From assembly GCF_014207235.1 (NCBI RefSeq), contig NZ_JACHDA010000007.1, positions 1 to 64,000 of the forward strand: a DNA stretch of 64,000 nucleotides, in the 5' to 3' direction. Shown piece after piece: positions 36,248 to 43,176 of this stretch. The notes beneath the pieces were generated by a model, which searched no databases, had not been told where the DNA came from, and saw only the letters and a list, made by a program, of their open reading frames with translations. Origin of the DNA: Sphingopyxis sp. JAI128 (GTDB taxonomy: Bacteria; Pseudomonadota; Alphaproteobacteria; Sphingomonadales; Sphingomonadaceae). Positions within the stretch are counted from its first letter, which is position 1; every line of letters starts with the position of its first letter. The translations under genes and the position numbers were made by a program.

Positions 36248-37193
36248 GCGCCTCTATCGCTAGTTGGGCAACGGATGGTGCTAGGTCGCCACTCTTAACC
36301 TTGGCCTGTAGGTATCCGGCAAATTTGCCGCCCTCGATGTAGTGGTCCTGCAACCACTCGCGGTAAGCCCCAAGGGCGCTAAGCGGGTAGCACCATGATT
36401 CTTGCGGGTTTGACTTGGCCTGAGGATGATCTGCGGGATAATTGTGAGGATACTTGATCCGGTCGCCGAAATCCGTCTCTAGGCCGTTCTCGCTCCAGAA
36501 TTTGCCCCAATGGATTCCGATAGAAATATCAACGACGGTTTTCTCGCCGATCTGTGCGCCAGCAACGATAAGCTCATAAATGATGGTGTGGGCCTCATTG
36601 AAAACGTGAAAATAGCCGCGTGGGGCAGACTGATAATTGAGCGCTATCCGGTCATGCCACTTTTTGAAACGATCGGCACCTGTAGGATCATAGCCGACTT
36701 GGCTATAAATCATGTCCCTTAGCTTCGACCCGGCCAACAGGCGGAAATTGCGGCGCGCCTGCTCTTGGACGTTCGCGCCAGCGTCCATCGCATAGTATTC
36801 GAGGATCGCGAGGCAGACTTCCGCCGGATAACAAAAGTGGGCTTTCCCGCCGTGAACGATCTCGACGTGAGCGGTTTCAGCGACGAGATTGGACTCGTCG
36901 AGAATGGCCTTAATCTTCTTAATTCGAGGCTTTAGGTCTGACTCATTCCATTGTGAGCTGATCGTGCCGATATGGGCGTTCTCAACGCCGCAAAGCACCG
37001 CCAACCCGCGCTGGTTCAAATATGGGGTGCCGTTTGACAAGACGCCCATGCCTACGTCGCCAAAATCACCGGCCTTCTCGATGCCAAGGGCCAAAACCCC
37101 CTGCTTTGAGGTGATTTCCATTTGTGTCGATTTGGCTGCTAAGACATTGATCTTAATGCCAGAAGGGGTGATTTCCTTTGGTCCGTTTGTCAA
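36219..37193 (-). CDS. Unrecognised 324-residue protein (transposon passenger)
   Basis: A soluble protein with no signal peptide. The N-terminal third (SKQGVLALGIEKAGDFGDVGMGVL then YLNQRGLAVLCGV) looks like a compact nucleic-acid-binding or phage-type domain, but I cannot name it. The C-terminal half has a distinctive tryptophan-rich part (SIGIHWGKFWSENG, NPQESWCYPLSALGAY). It is AT-richer than host genes. Convergent overlap with the 51-residue gene. Because it travels on a transposon with DUF3800, a defence or competition role is possible but unsupported. Confidence 0.6.
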   Translation of the reverse strand: MTNGPKEITPSGIKINVLAAKSTQMEITSKQGVLALGIEKAGDFGDVGMGVLSNGTPYLNQRGLAVLCGVENAHIGTISSQWNESDLKPRIKKIKAILDESNLVAETAHVEIVHGGKAHFCYPAEVCLAILEYYAMDAGANVQEQARRNFRLLAGSKLRDMIYSQVGYDPTGADRFKKWHDRIALNYQSAPRGYFHVFNEAHTIIYELIVAGAQIGEKTVVDISIGIHWGKFWSENGLETDFGDRIKYPHNYPADHPQAKSNPQESWCYPLSALGAYREWLQDHYIEGGKFAGYLQAKVKSGDLAPSVAQLAIEALTPAQLTSQ

Positions 37194-37309
37194 TTCATCG
37201 CTCCTGTTCCCGCACGTCTAAATTAGGGCCTGTGGCAGGGGAGTCCAGTCGTGTCTAAATCCGATCCGGCGACTATACAGCGCCGCCCATACGATCCGAT
37301 GGGCCATGA

Positions 37310-37365
37310 ACCATATCGGTTAAAATATCTTGACAAAGCGTGACGCTGCGTGTAGAGATTTCTAC
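37310..37365 (+). promoter_or_regulatory. Outward promoter with operator-like repeats at the transposon right end
   Basis: ACCATATCGGT (37310-37320), then TTGACA at 37330-37335, 17 bases, TAGAGA at 37353-37358. The inverted repeat GTAGA-gatt-TCTAC (37352-37365) overlaps the -10. It points toward the GTA genes, 170 bases away. The only downstream frame inside the element is 22 codons (37369-37437). Confidence 0.55.
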
Positions 37366-37368
37366 ATC

Positions 37369-37437
37369 ATGGCGAATCGCGTCCACCGTAAGGGACGCTC
37401 GTCAGTCAAGATGCTTGTGGGTTTGCAAACTACATAA
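37369..37437 (+). other. Possible 22-residue leader frame
   Basis: ATG at 37369 opens MANRVHRKGRSSVKMLVGLQ and two threonines before TAA, ending inside the right terminal repeat. It directly follows the outward promoter. It has no clear ribosome binding site. It may be a remnant or chance frame. Confidence 0.25.
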
Positions 37438-37441
37438 ACGC
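37419..37441 (-). repeat. Right terminal inverted repeat
   Basis: Reverse complement carries ATGTAGTTTGCAAACCC. Pairs with 34113-34135. Followed directly by the second CACAAGTGTC direct repeat. Confidence 0.82.
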
Positions 37442-37451
37442 CACAAGTGTC
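37442..37451 (+). repeat. Right direct repeat (target duplication)
   Basis: CACAAGTGTC, identical to 34103-34112. Joining the flanks at this repeat rebuilds an uninterrupted region between the LytTR gene and the first GTA gene. Confidence 0.75.
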
Positions 37452-37469
37452 ACATCATGAAGAATTGCG

Positions 37470-37523
37470 ATTCGGGCCGGCGCCCTTCCGTTTGCGGGAG
37501 GGTGTTCCGGCCCGAATGTTTTT
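37470..37523 (+). terminator. Terminator-like hairpin in the GTA leader
   Basis: An 11-bp perfect outer stem, ATTCGGGCCGG (37470-37480) with CCGGCCCGAAT (37507-37517), encloses an inner imperfect stem (CGCCCTTCCG with CGGGAGGGTG). GTTTTT follows, and the GGAGG ribosome site for the first GTA gene begins at once. Transcripts coming from any upstream promoter must pass it. It may be an attenuator or a target for anti-termination. Confidence 0.7.
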
Positions 37524-37533
37524 GGAGGTGGCG

Positions 37534-38109
37534 ATGGACGATGAGATCGGACCGCAGTGTAACGGGCCGCTTCAGATCAAGAAGACCAAGGCGAACGGAT
37601 GGACCAAGGCGCGCCGCGCGGCGTTCCTGGCCGAGCTTGCCATGTCGTGCAACGTCCGCCGCGCCCATGGCGTGGCGGAGATGGCGCAGGGGAGTGCGTA
37701 CCGGCTCCGTCGCCGCGATCCCCTGTTCGCGCGGCAATGGCAGGAAGCGCTGGAACTCGGTTACGAGCGGCTCGAAATGGCGCTGGTGCGCCGCGCGCTC
37801 GAAGCCGTCGACGAACTGGCGCTGGATGACGAGGGCAAGGAGCTGGTCGAGAAGATGACGGTCGCGCAGGCGATCACGCTGCTCCGCCAGCATCGTGCGA
37901 GCGTCGAGCGCGGCGCCGCCGTCGGACGCCGGTCACAGCCGCGCGAGGTGGCGACGCAGGAAGAAACCGACGCGGTGCTGTTCAAGCGGATCGCCATGGT
38001 GCTCCGCCAGCGGGCGCGACGCGCCGGGGAGGGCGGCGTCGCCGCGCTGCCGCCGCCCGGCGGCGACAAAGGCAAAGGGGACGCGCCCGATGCGCCGGCT
38101 GGCCGATGA
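37534..38109 (+). CDS. GTA small terminase-like protein (gp1)
   Basis: A 191-residue protein with a helical N-terminal region (KARRAAFLAELAMSCNVRRAHGVAEMAQGSAYRLRRRDPLF), which looks like the DNA-binding helix-turn-helix of TerS proteins, a helical middle and an acidic/basic tail. Position directly ahead of TerL supports gp1 (TerS). ATG 37534 follows GGAGG by five bases. In GTAs TerS lets packaging begin without sequence specificity. Confidence 0.72.
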   Translation: MDDEIGPQCNGPLQIKKTKANGWTKARRAAFLAELAMSCNVRRAHGVAEMAQGSAYRLRRRDPLFARQWQEALELGYERLEMALVRRALEAVDELALDDEGKELVEKMTVAQAITLLRQHRASVERGAAVGRRSQPREVATQEETDAVLFKRIAMVLRQRARRAGEGGVAALPPPGGDKGKGDAPDAPAGR

Positions 38110-39472
38110 GCTGAGCTCCGCCGCGATCGATGCGACCGATGCGTGGTCGCGCCGGATACGGACCGACGATTTCTGGGCATGGTGGGAGACGCTGACCGAG
38201 GCCGAGCGGCGGAACGTCCTGCGCGGGCTGAACGCTGCGCAAAAGCGCGAGTTCATCCGCCGCTGGTATGGATTCGAGAATGACGGCCAGCGCGAACCGC
38301 AGGGCGACTGGCGCGTCTGGTTGATCCAGGCGGGCCGCGGGTTCGGCAAGACGCGCGCGGGTTCGGAGTGGGTGAGCCAGGTTGCGCGCGATATCCCGGA
38401 TGCCCGGATCGCGCTGGTGGCAGCAACGCATGCCGACGGCGTGCGCGTGATGATCGAGGGACCGAGCGGGCTGATCGCGGTGGCGCGCGACCATGAGCCG
38501 GCGCGCTGGGTCCGCGAACGGCGCGAGCTGCGTTTTGCGAGCGGCGCGGTGGCGACACTCTATTCGGCCGAGGCGGGCGAGGAGCTGCGCGGCCCCGAAC
38601 ATCATGTGGCGTGGTGCGACGAGCTGGCGAAATGGCGGCGCGGCGAGGCGGCGTGGGACAATCTGATGCTGGGAATGCGGCTCGGCGAACGGCCGCGCAC
38701 ATTGGTCACGACGACGCCGCGCAGCAATGCGGTGATGCGGCGGATCAAGGCGGTGCCGGGGATCGCGGAGACATTCGGCCGGACGCGCGACAATGTGCAC
38801 CTGCCCGACAATTTCGTCGAGGCGATGCTGCTGAGTTACGGCGGGACGCGCCTTGGACGGCAGGAGCTCGATGGCGAATTGCTCGAGGATGTCGAGGGCG
38901 CGCTGTGGACGCGGGGGCTGATCGAGCGGTGCCGGGTTGGCGCGGACGCAACGGCCAAGCCGGTGCGCGTCGTGATCGGGGTCGATCCGCCCGCGACGAG
39001 CCGCGGCGACGCGTGCGGGATCGTGGTGGCGGCGCTGCTGCGCGACGGGAGGCTGGCGGTGGTCGAGGATGCGAGCGTCGAGAACCCGCCGCCCGCGGTG
39101 TGGGCGCAGGCGGTTGCGAGCGCGGCGGCGCGCTGGGGCGCCGACCGTGTGGTCGCCGAGAGCAATATGGGCGGCGAGATGGTCGAGAACACGCTGCGGC
39201 AGGCCGAGCTGACGCTGCCGGTGGTGCCGGTGCATGCGAGCGTCGGTAAGGCGCGCCGCGCCGAGCCGGTCGCGATCGCCTATGAGCGCGGGCGGGTGGT
39301 GCATGCGGGGGCGTTTGCGGCGCTGGAAGACCAGCTTTGCGGGTTGCAGGTGGGCGGCGGCTATGCGGGGCCGGGGCGCTCGCCCGATCGGGCGGATGCG
39401 TGCGTCTGGGCGCTGGCGGAACTGCTGGACGGGTTGAAGAGGGGGCGGGAGCCGGGAGTAAGGCGGGTTTGA
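38090..39472 (+). CDS. GTA large terminase (gp2)
   Basis: A 460-residue packaging motor. Walker A is in QAGRGFGKTRAG (about residues 77-88), Walker B in VAWCDELAKW, and the coupling motif TLVTTTPRSN. The C-terminal nuclease has VIGVDPPATSRGD, VAESNMGGE and SPDRADACVWAL with the metal aspartates. It pumps host DNA into capsids and cuts at headful. It overlaps the TerS stop. Intact. Confidence 0.9.
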   Translation: MRRLADELSSAAIDATDAWSRRIRTDDFWAWWETLTEAERRNVLRGLNAAQKREFIRRWYGFENDGQREPQGDWRVWLIQAGRGFGKTRAGSEWVSQVARDIPDARIALVAATHADGVRVMIEGPSGLIAVARDHEPARWVRERRELRFASGAVATLYSAEAGEELRGPEHHVAWCDELAKWRRGEAAWDNLMLGMRLGERPRTLVTTTPRSNAVMRRIKAVPGIAETFGRTRDNVHLPDNFVEAMLLSYGGTRLGRQELDGELLEDVEGALWTRGLIERCRVGADATAKPVRVVIGVDPPATSRGDACGIVVAALLRDGRLAVVEDASVENPPPAVWAQAVASAAARWGADRVVAESNMGGEMVENTLRQAELTLPVVPVHASVGKARRAEPVAIAYERGRVVHAGAFAALEDQLCGLQVGGGYAGPGRSPDRADACVWALAELLDGLKRGREPGVRRV

Positions 39473-39532
39473 GCTTTGCGGTTCCGGACGTTCAAGTTTA
39501 CACGTGCGAAACGTCGATTTTGGGGGCAAGCG

Positions 39533-39877
39533 ATGAAGTGCCTAAGCGTCGGAGAGAGTGTTTCAATCGAAGACGGCGTTGCGCAAATCGCTTTTGACCT
39601 TAGCGGCTCGCCTGCTGCCTACCTCATCATCTCAAGGCCGTGCGATCCAAGCGCGGCCGACGAGTTTTTCGGTCACGATCACTATCTGGAGATCAAGGAC
39701 CAGCGTTACGGGAGCTACGGGCCAATTAGCGCGCTTGAGATCAGCGGCGCGTCCGGCTTTCGCATTCGCTTCAAGCACGATGTTCCGGATTTGAAGGATG
39801 AACTCTTTATCATCACGAGCGCCCCGATGTCGGACGCAATCATAGACCAACTGCGAGCTTTGGAACGTTCTGAATGA
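39533..39877 (+). CDS. Hypothetical gene inserted between terminase and portal
   Basis: A 114-residue protein (ATG 39533), all soluble, not part of the standard GTA gene set. It reads VGESVSIEDGVAQIAFDLSG and ends in QLRALERSE. Base use is more mixed than in neighbours. It looks like a small beta-rich protein. A half REP palindrome follows. Probably an accessory gene that settled in the cluster. Confidence 0.55.
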   Translation: MKCLSVGESVSIEDGVAQIAFDLSGSPAAYLIISRPCDPSAADEFFGHDHYLEIKDQRYGSYGPISALEISGASGFRIRFKHDVPDLKDELFIITSAPMSDAIIDQLRALERSE

Positions 39878-39917
39878 AGCGGGCGGCATATAGTTCCGAA
39901 AGAGTAGAATAGGCACG

Positions 39918-39936
39918 CCCCGGGTCGAGCCCGGGG
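39918..39936. repeat. Half REP-like palindrome
   Basis: CCCCGGG-TCGAG-CCCGGGG followed by TGACG, the single-arm form of the REP family found elsewhere in this window. It lies between the inserted gene and portal. Confidence 0.65.
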
Positions 39937-39987
39937 TGACGTCAATTTAGAAGCGCGACGTCGCGGGCGCGATTGCAGGAGATCATC

Positions 39988-41094
39988 ATGAACTGGTTTG
40001 GCCGCAAGGCCGCGCAGGGTGCTGCGCGGCCCGCTTTGTCGCGTGTCTATGGGAGCTGGTCGGCGCCTGCCCCGCTGAGCTGGGAGGCGCAGGTTCGCGA
40101 GGGCTATTTGTCCAATGCGATCGTGCAGCGGGCGGTGCGGCTTGTTGCCGAGGCCGCGGGATCGGCGCCGGTGGTGGCGAGCGATCCGGCGCTGGGCGCG
40201 CTCGTTGCGGCGACGTCGGGCGGGCAGGGGCTGGTCGAGACGCTGGCGTCGCAGCTGCTGCTCCACGGCAATGGCTATGTGCAGATACTGACCGATGGCG
40301 CGGGCGCGCCGGCGGAACTGTTCGCGCTGCGCCCCGAGCGGGTGACGGTCGAGGCCGACGCGCGCGGGTGGCCGGTGGCTTATCAGTACAAGGCCGGCGG
40401 GTCGGCGGCGGTGCTGCCCGCCGAGGATGGCGCGGGACGCGTCGCGGTCGTGCATGTGAAGGCGCTGCATCCGCTCGACGATCATTACGGCGCGGGGTGC
40501 CTGGGCGCAGCATCGGGCGCGATCGCGGCGCATAATGCCGCGGCGAAGTGGAATGCGGCGCTGCTGGAGAATGCGGCGCGGCCTTCGGGAGCGCTGGTGC
40601 ACGATCCGGGCGACAAGGGGATGCCGTTGTCGGCCGAACAGGTCGACCGGCTGCGCGAGGAGCTGGCCGAGAGTTTTGCGGGCGGGACGAATGCGGGGCG
40701 GCCGTTGCTGCTGGAGGGCGGTTTGAAGTGGCAGGCCTTGTCGCTGTCGCCCGCCGAGATGGATTTCCTGGCGCTGAAGGATTCGAGCGCGCGCGAGATT
40801 GCGATGGCGTTCGGGGTGCCGCCGATGCTGCTCGGACTGCCGGGGGATGCGACCTATGCCAATTATCGCGAGGCGAACCGCGCGCTGTGGCGGCTGACGG
40901 TGCTGCCGCTCTGCGCGAAGATTTTGGGTGCGATTTCGCAAGGGTTGAGCGGGTGGTTCGATGGCGCCGAGCTGCGCGTCGACCTCGACCGGGTGCCGGC
41001 GCTGGTCGAGGACCGGATGGCGCTGTGGCGCGAGGTGTCGGGCGCGGGCTGGCTGACGGCGGACGAGAAGAAGGCGCTTTTGGGGGTGGGGTAG
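39988..41094 (+). CDS. GTA portal protein (gp3)
   Basis: A 368-residue HK97-type portal. Typical parts are SNAIVQRAVRLVAEAAGSAPV, LLLHGNGYVQIL, LRPERVTV, then DHYGAGCLGAA and SAREIAMAFGVPPMLLGLPGDATYANY. It forms the dodecameric ring at the capsid vertex. ATG 39988 has AGGAG upstream. Confidence 0.9.
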   Translation: MNWFGRKAAQGAARPALSRVYGSWSAPAPLSWEAQVREGYLSNAIVQRAVRLVAEAAGSAPVVASDPALGALVAATSGGQGLVETLASQLLLHGNGYVQILTDGAGAPAELFALRPERVTVEADARGWPVAYQYKAGGSAAVLPAEDGAGRVAVVHVKALHPLDDHYGAGCLGAASGAIAAHNAAAKWNAALLENAARPSGALVHDPGDKGMPLSAEQVDRLREELAESFAGGTNAGRPLLLEGGLKWQALSLSPAEMDFLALKDSSAREIAMAFGVPPMLLGLPGDATYANYREANRALWRLTVLPLCAKILGAISQGLSGWFDGAELRVDLDRVPALVEDRMALWREVSGAGWLTADEKKALLGVG

Positions 41095-41101
41095 CCTGCG
41101 T

Positions 41102-41178
41102 CGTCACCCCGGACTTGAACCGGGGGCCATGACTTCGGCGCAGCTGTGGATCCCGGATCAAGGCCGGGATGACGAAGG
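41102..41178 (+). repeat. REP-like double palindrome inside the GTA cluster
   Basis: CCGGACTTGAACCGG and GGATCCCGGATCAAGGCCGG between TCACC and GATGACGA. It belongs to the same family as 327-403 and 63464-63532. It sits in the 94-base gap between portal and gp3.5, and could stall or shorten the transcript. Confidence 0.8.
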
Positions 41179-41188
41179 AGTTACATAA

Positions 41189-41497
41189 ATGGATGAAGAC
41201 GAGGCGCTGGCGCGGTTGATCGCGCTGGCGGGGACGGGCGCGCCCGATGCGGCGCTGCTGCGCGCAGTCGTCGAGGAAGCGAGCGAACTGGGCGCGCGGC
41301 GCGCGCTGGCGCGGCTGGGGCTCGCCGACGAAGCGGCGCGCGACGATGTGAGCGATTTGCGCCAGCTGCTCGGCGCCTGGCGCGATGCGAAGAAGAGCGC
41401 GTGGAAGGCCGTGGTCGACTGGGCGGTGCGGTGCGGGCTGGCGCTTGTCGTGGTCGGGTTGGCGGTGAAGCTGGGACTGCCGGGGCTGCTGAAGTGA
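41189..41497 (+). CDS. GTA gp3.5-like protein (DUF6127)
   Basis: A 102-residue protein, helical N-terminal 75 residues and one C-terminal membrane-like segment (CGLALVVVGLAVKLGLPGLL). Its position between portal and protease is that of RcGTA gp3.5. Function not known. Stop overlaps a possible GTG start of the protease. Confidence 0.68.
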   Translation: MDEDEALARLIALAGTGAPDAALLRAVVEEASELGARRALARLGLADEAARDDVSDLRQLLGAWRDAKKSAWKAVVDWAVRCGLALVVVGLAVKLGLPGLLK

Positions 41498-41499
41498 GC

Positions 41500-41934
41500 A
41501 TGGCGGCGGAACAGGCCCTCGCCCGACCGCTCCCGCAAGCGGGAGGGGGTATCCGCTTTGGCGGTTACGCCTCGGTGTTCGACCGGGAGGATCGGGGCGG
41601 CGACATTGTGCGCGCGGGGGCGTTTGCCGCGAGTTTGCGCGAACGGCGCGTCGTGCCCTTGCTGTGGCAGCACCGGCCGGGGGCGGTGGTCGGTTCGATC
41701 GAGACATTGGCGGAAGATGCGCGGGGCTTACGCGTCGTGGCGCGGGTGACGCATCCGGTCGCGGCGAAGCTGGTCGCGCAGGGCGCGCTGACGGGGCTGA
41801 GCTTCGGGTATCGCGTGCGCGGCGCGCGGGGGGAGAGGCCGCGCGAACTGACGGCGCTCGACCTTGCCGAGGTGAGCTTGGTGGCGGCGCCGATGCAGCC
41901 GCTGGCGCGGGTGATTCAGGTGGTGAAGGAGTGA
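41500..41934 (+). CDS. GTA prohead protease (gp4)
   Basis: A 144-residue HK97-type prohead protease. FGGYASVFDREDRGGDIVRAGAF, then LLWQHRPGAVVGSI with the active His and ALTGLSFGYRV with the active Ser. It trims the capsid protein's delta domain. A GTG at 41494 overlapping the previous stop is the alternative start. Confidence 0.87.
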   Translation: MAAEQALARPLPQAGGGIRFGGYASVFDREDRGGDIVRAGAFAASLRERRVVPLLWQHRPGAVVGSIETLAEDARGLRVVARVTHPVAAKLVAQGALTGLSFGYRVRGARGERPRELTALDLAEVSLVAAPMQPLARVIQVVKE

Positions 41935-41939
41935 CGGAT

Positions 41940-43079
41940 ATGGACGATATGGAAGTGAAGGCGGATGCGCTCGAGGGGGCATTCGATGCCGTGCTGGCGG
42001 CCGAGGCGGTCGACGAGTTGAAGGCGTCGGTGGCGGCGCTGAAGGCACAGGTCGAGCGCCAAGCCGTGACGGCGTCGCGCTTGCCGCTCGACGGGGCGAA
42101 GGCGGCCGATCCGGCGCGTGATGCCTTTGTCGAGCGATATCTGCGGCGCGGGATCGATGCCGGCGTCGAGATGAAGAGCCTGTCGGGGGCGAGCGGCGGC
42201 GAGGGCGGCTATGCGGTACCGCGCGAAATCGACGGCAGCATCGCCGCGACGCTGAAGGCGCTGTCGCCGATCCGGTCGATCGCGACGGTCGTGCAGACGG
42301 GGACGAGCGGCTATCGCAAGCTGGTCGCGACCGGATCGATGGGCGCGGGCTGGGTCGGCGAGAGTGCGGCGCGGCCCGAGACGGCGACGCGCGGCTTTGC
42401 CGAGATCGCGCCGCCGTCGGGCGAGCTTTACGCCAATCCGGCGGCGAGCCAGTCGATGCTCGACGATGCGATGTTCGATGTCGAGGCCTGGCTGGCCGAG
42501 GAGCTGGGGCGTGAATTCGCGGTCGCGGAAGGGGCGGCCTTCGTGACCGGCAACGGGACGAACCGGCCCAAGGGCTTTTTGACCTATGCGACGACGAACG
42601 AGGCCGACAGCGCGCGCGCGTTCGGGACGCTCCAGCATCTGGCGACCGGGACGGCGGGCGCCTTTCCCGCGTCGAACCCGCAGGACAAGCTGGTCGAGCT
42701 GGTCCATTCGCTGAAGGCGCCATACCGGCAGGGGGCGTGCTGGGTGATGAATAGCGACACGCTCGCCCGCATCCGCAAGTTCAAGACGAGCGACGGTGCC
42801 TTTATCTGGCAGCCGGGATTGGTCGAGGGGCAGGCGGCGACCTTGCTGGGTTACCCGGTGGTCGAAGCCGAGGATATGCCCGACGTCGCCGCGAACAGCC
42901 TGTCGATCGCCTTCGGCAATTTCGGCGCCGGATATCTGATCGCCGACCGCGGCGAGACGCGCATCTTGCGCGATCCGTTCAGCAACAAGCCCTTCGTGCA
43001 TTTCTATGCAACAAAAAGGGTCGGCGGTGCGATCATCGATTCACAGGCCATCAAGCTGATGAAATTCGCCGCCGCCTAA
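41940..43079 (+). CDS. GTA major capsid protein (gp5)
   Basis: A 379-residue HK97-fold capsid protein. The N-terminal approximately 100 residues form a coiled-coil delta domain (LKASVAALKAQVERQ). The mature part begins near SLSGASGGEGGYAVPREIDG, and has AWLAEELGREFAVAEGAAFVTGNG and GQAATLLGYPVVEAEDMP. The protease encoded upstream removes the delta domain. Intact length for a GTA capsid. A terminator follows. Confidence 0.92.
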   Translation: MDDMEVKADALEGAFDAVLAAEAVDELKASVAALKAQVERQAVTASRLPLDGAKAADPARDAFVERYLRRGIDAGVEMKSLSGASGGEGGYAVPREIDGSIAATLKALSPIRSIATVVQTGTSGYRKLVATGSMGAGWVGESAARPETATRGFAEIAPPSGELYANPAASQSMLDDAMFDVEAWLAEELGREFAVAEGAAFVTGNGTNRPKGFLTYATTNEADSARAFGTLQHLATGTAGAFPASNPQDKLVELVHSLKAPYRQGACWVMNSDTLARIRKFKTSDGAFIWQPGLVEGQAATLLGYPVVEAEDMPDVAANSLSIAFGNFGAGYLIADRGETRILRDPFSNKPFVHFYATKRVGGAIIDSQAIKLMKFAAA

Positions 43080-43095
43080 ATAGCCGGCGCGAGGG

Positions 43096-43144
43096 GCGCC
43101 CGGCCTTGCTCCCCCCCTTTCGGGCGGGCCGGGCGTCTATTTTT
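43096..43144 (+). terminator. Terminator after the capsid gene
   Basis: A 10-bp GC-rich stem GCGCCCGGCC (43096-43105) with GGCCGGGCGT (43127-43136), then CTATTTTT. It lies 17 bases past the capsid stop and ahead of the fibre gene. It would raise head protein relative to tail protein unless RNA polymerase is modified. Confidence 0.78.
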
Positions 43145-43176
43145 CCCCATTAGGATCAGGAAAGGATGGCGTTGCC

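Larger units (their letters stand above)
34113..37441 (+). mobile_element. IS1595-family transporter transposon with three passenger genes, 3329 bp
   Basis: The ends are an imperfect inverted repeat: 34113-34135 and 37419-37441 match at 21 of 23 positions, sharing ATGTAGTTT-R-CAAACCC. They are enclosed by the 10-bp direct repeats. Inside are an IS1595-type transposase and a DUF3800 gene, a 51-residue gene and an unrecognised gene. IS1595 elements with passenger genes (tIS) are an established class. The passengers are lower in GC than the host genes. The right end stops 92 bases before the first GTA gene. Confidence 0.85.

Noticed and set aside
36219..37193. BstA/KilA-N or P63C-type anti-phage protein
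   Set aside because: The size and phage-like start tempted this call, but I cannot see a diagnostic motif for either family, so I leave it unnamed.
37340..37858. 172-codon frame across the transposon right end
   Set aside because: It runs through the terminal repeat and the leader hairpin and overlaps the TerS gene in another frame, with no ribosome site.
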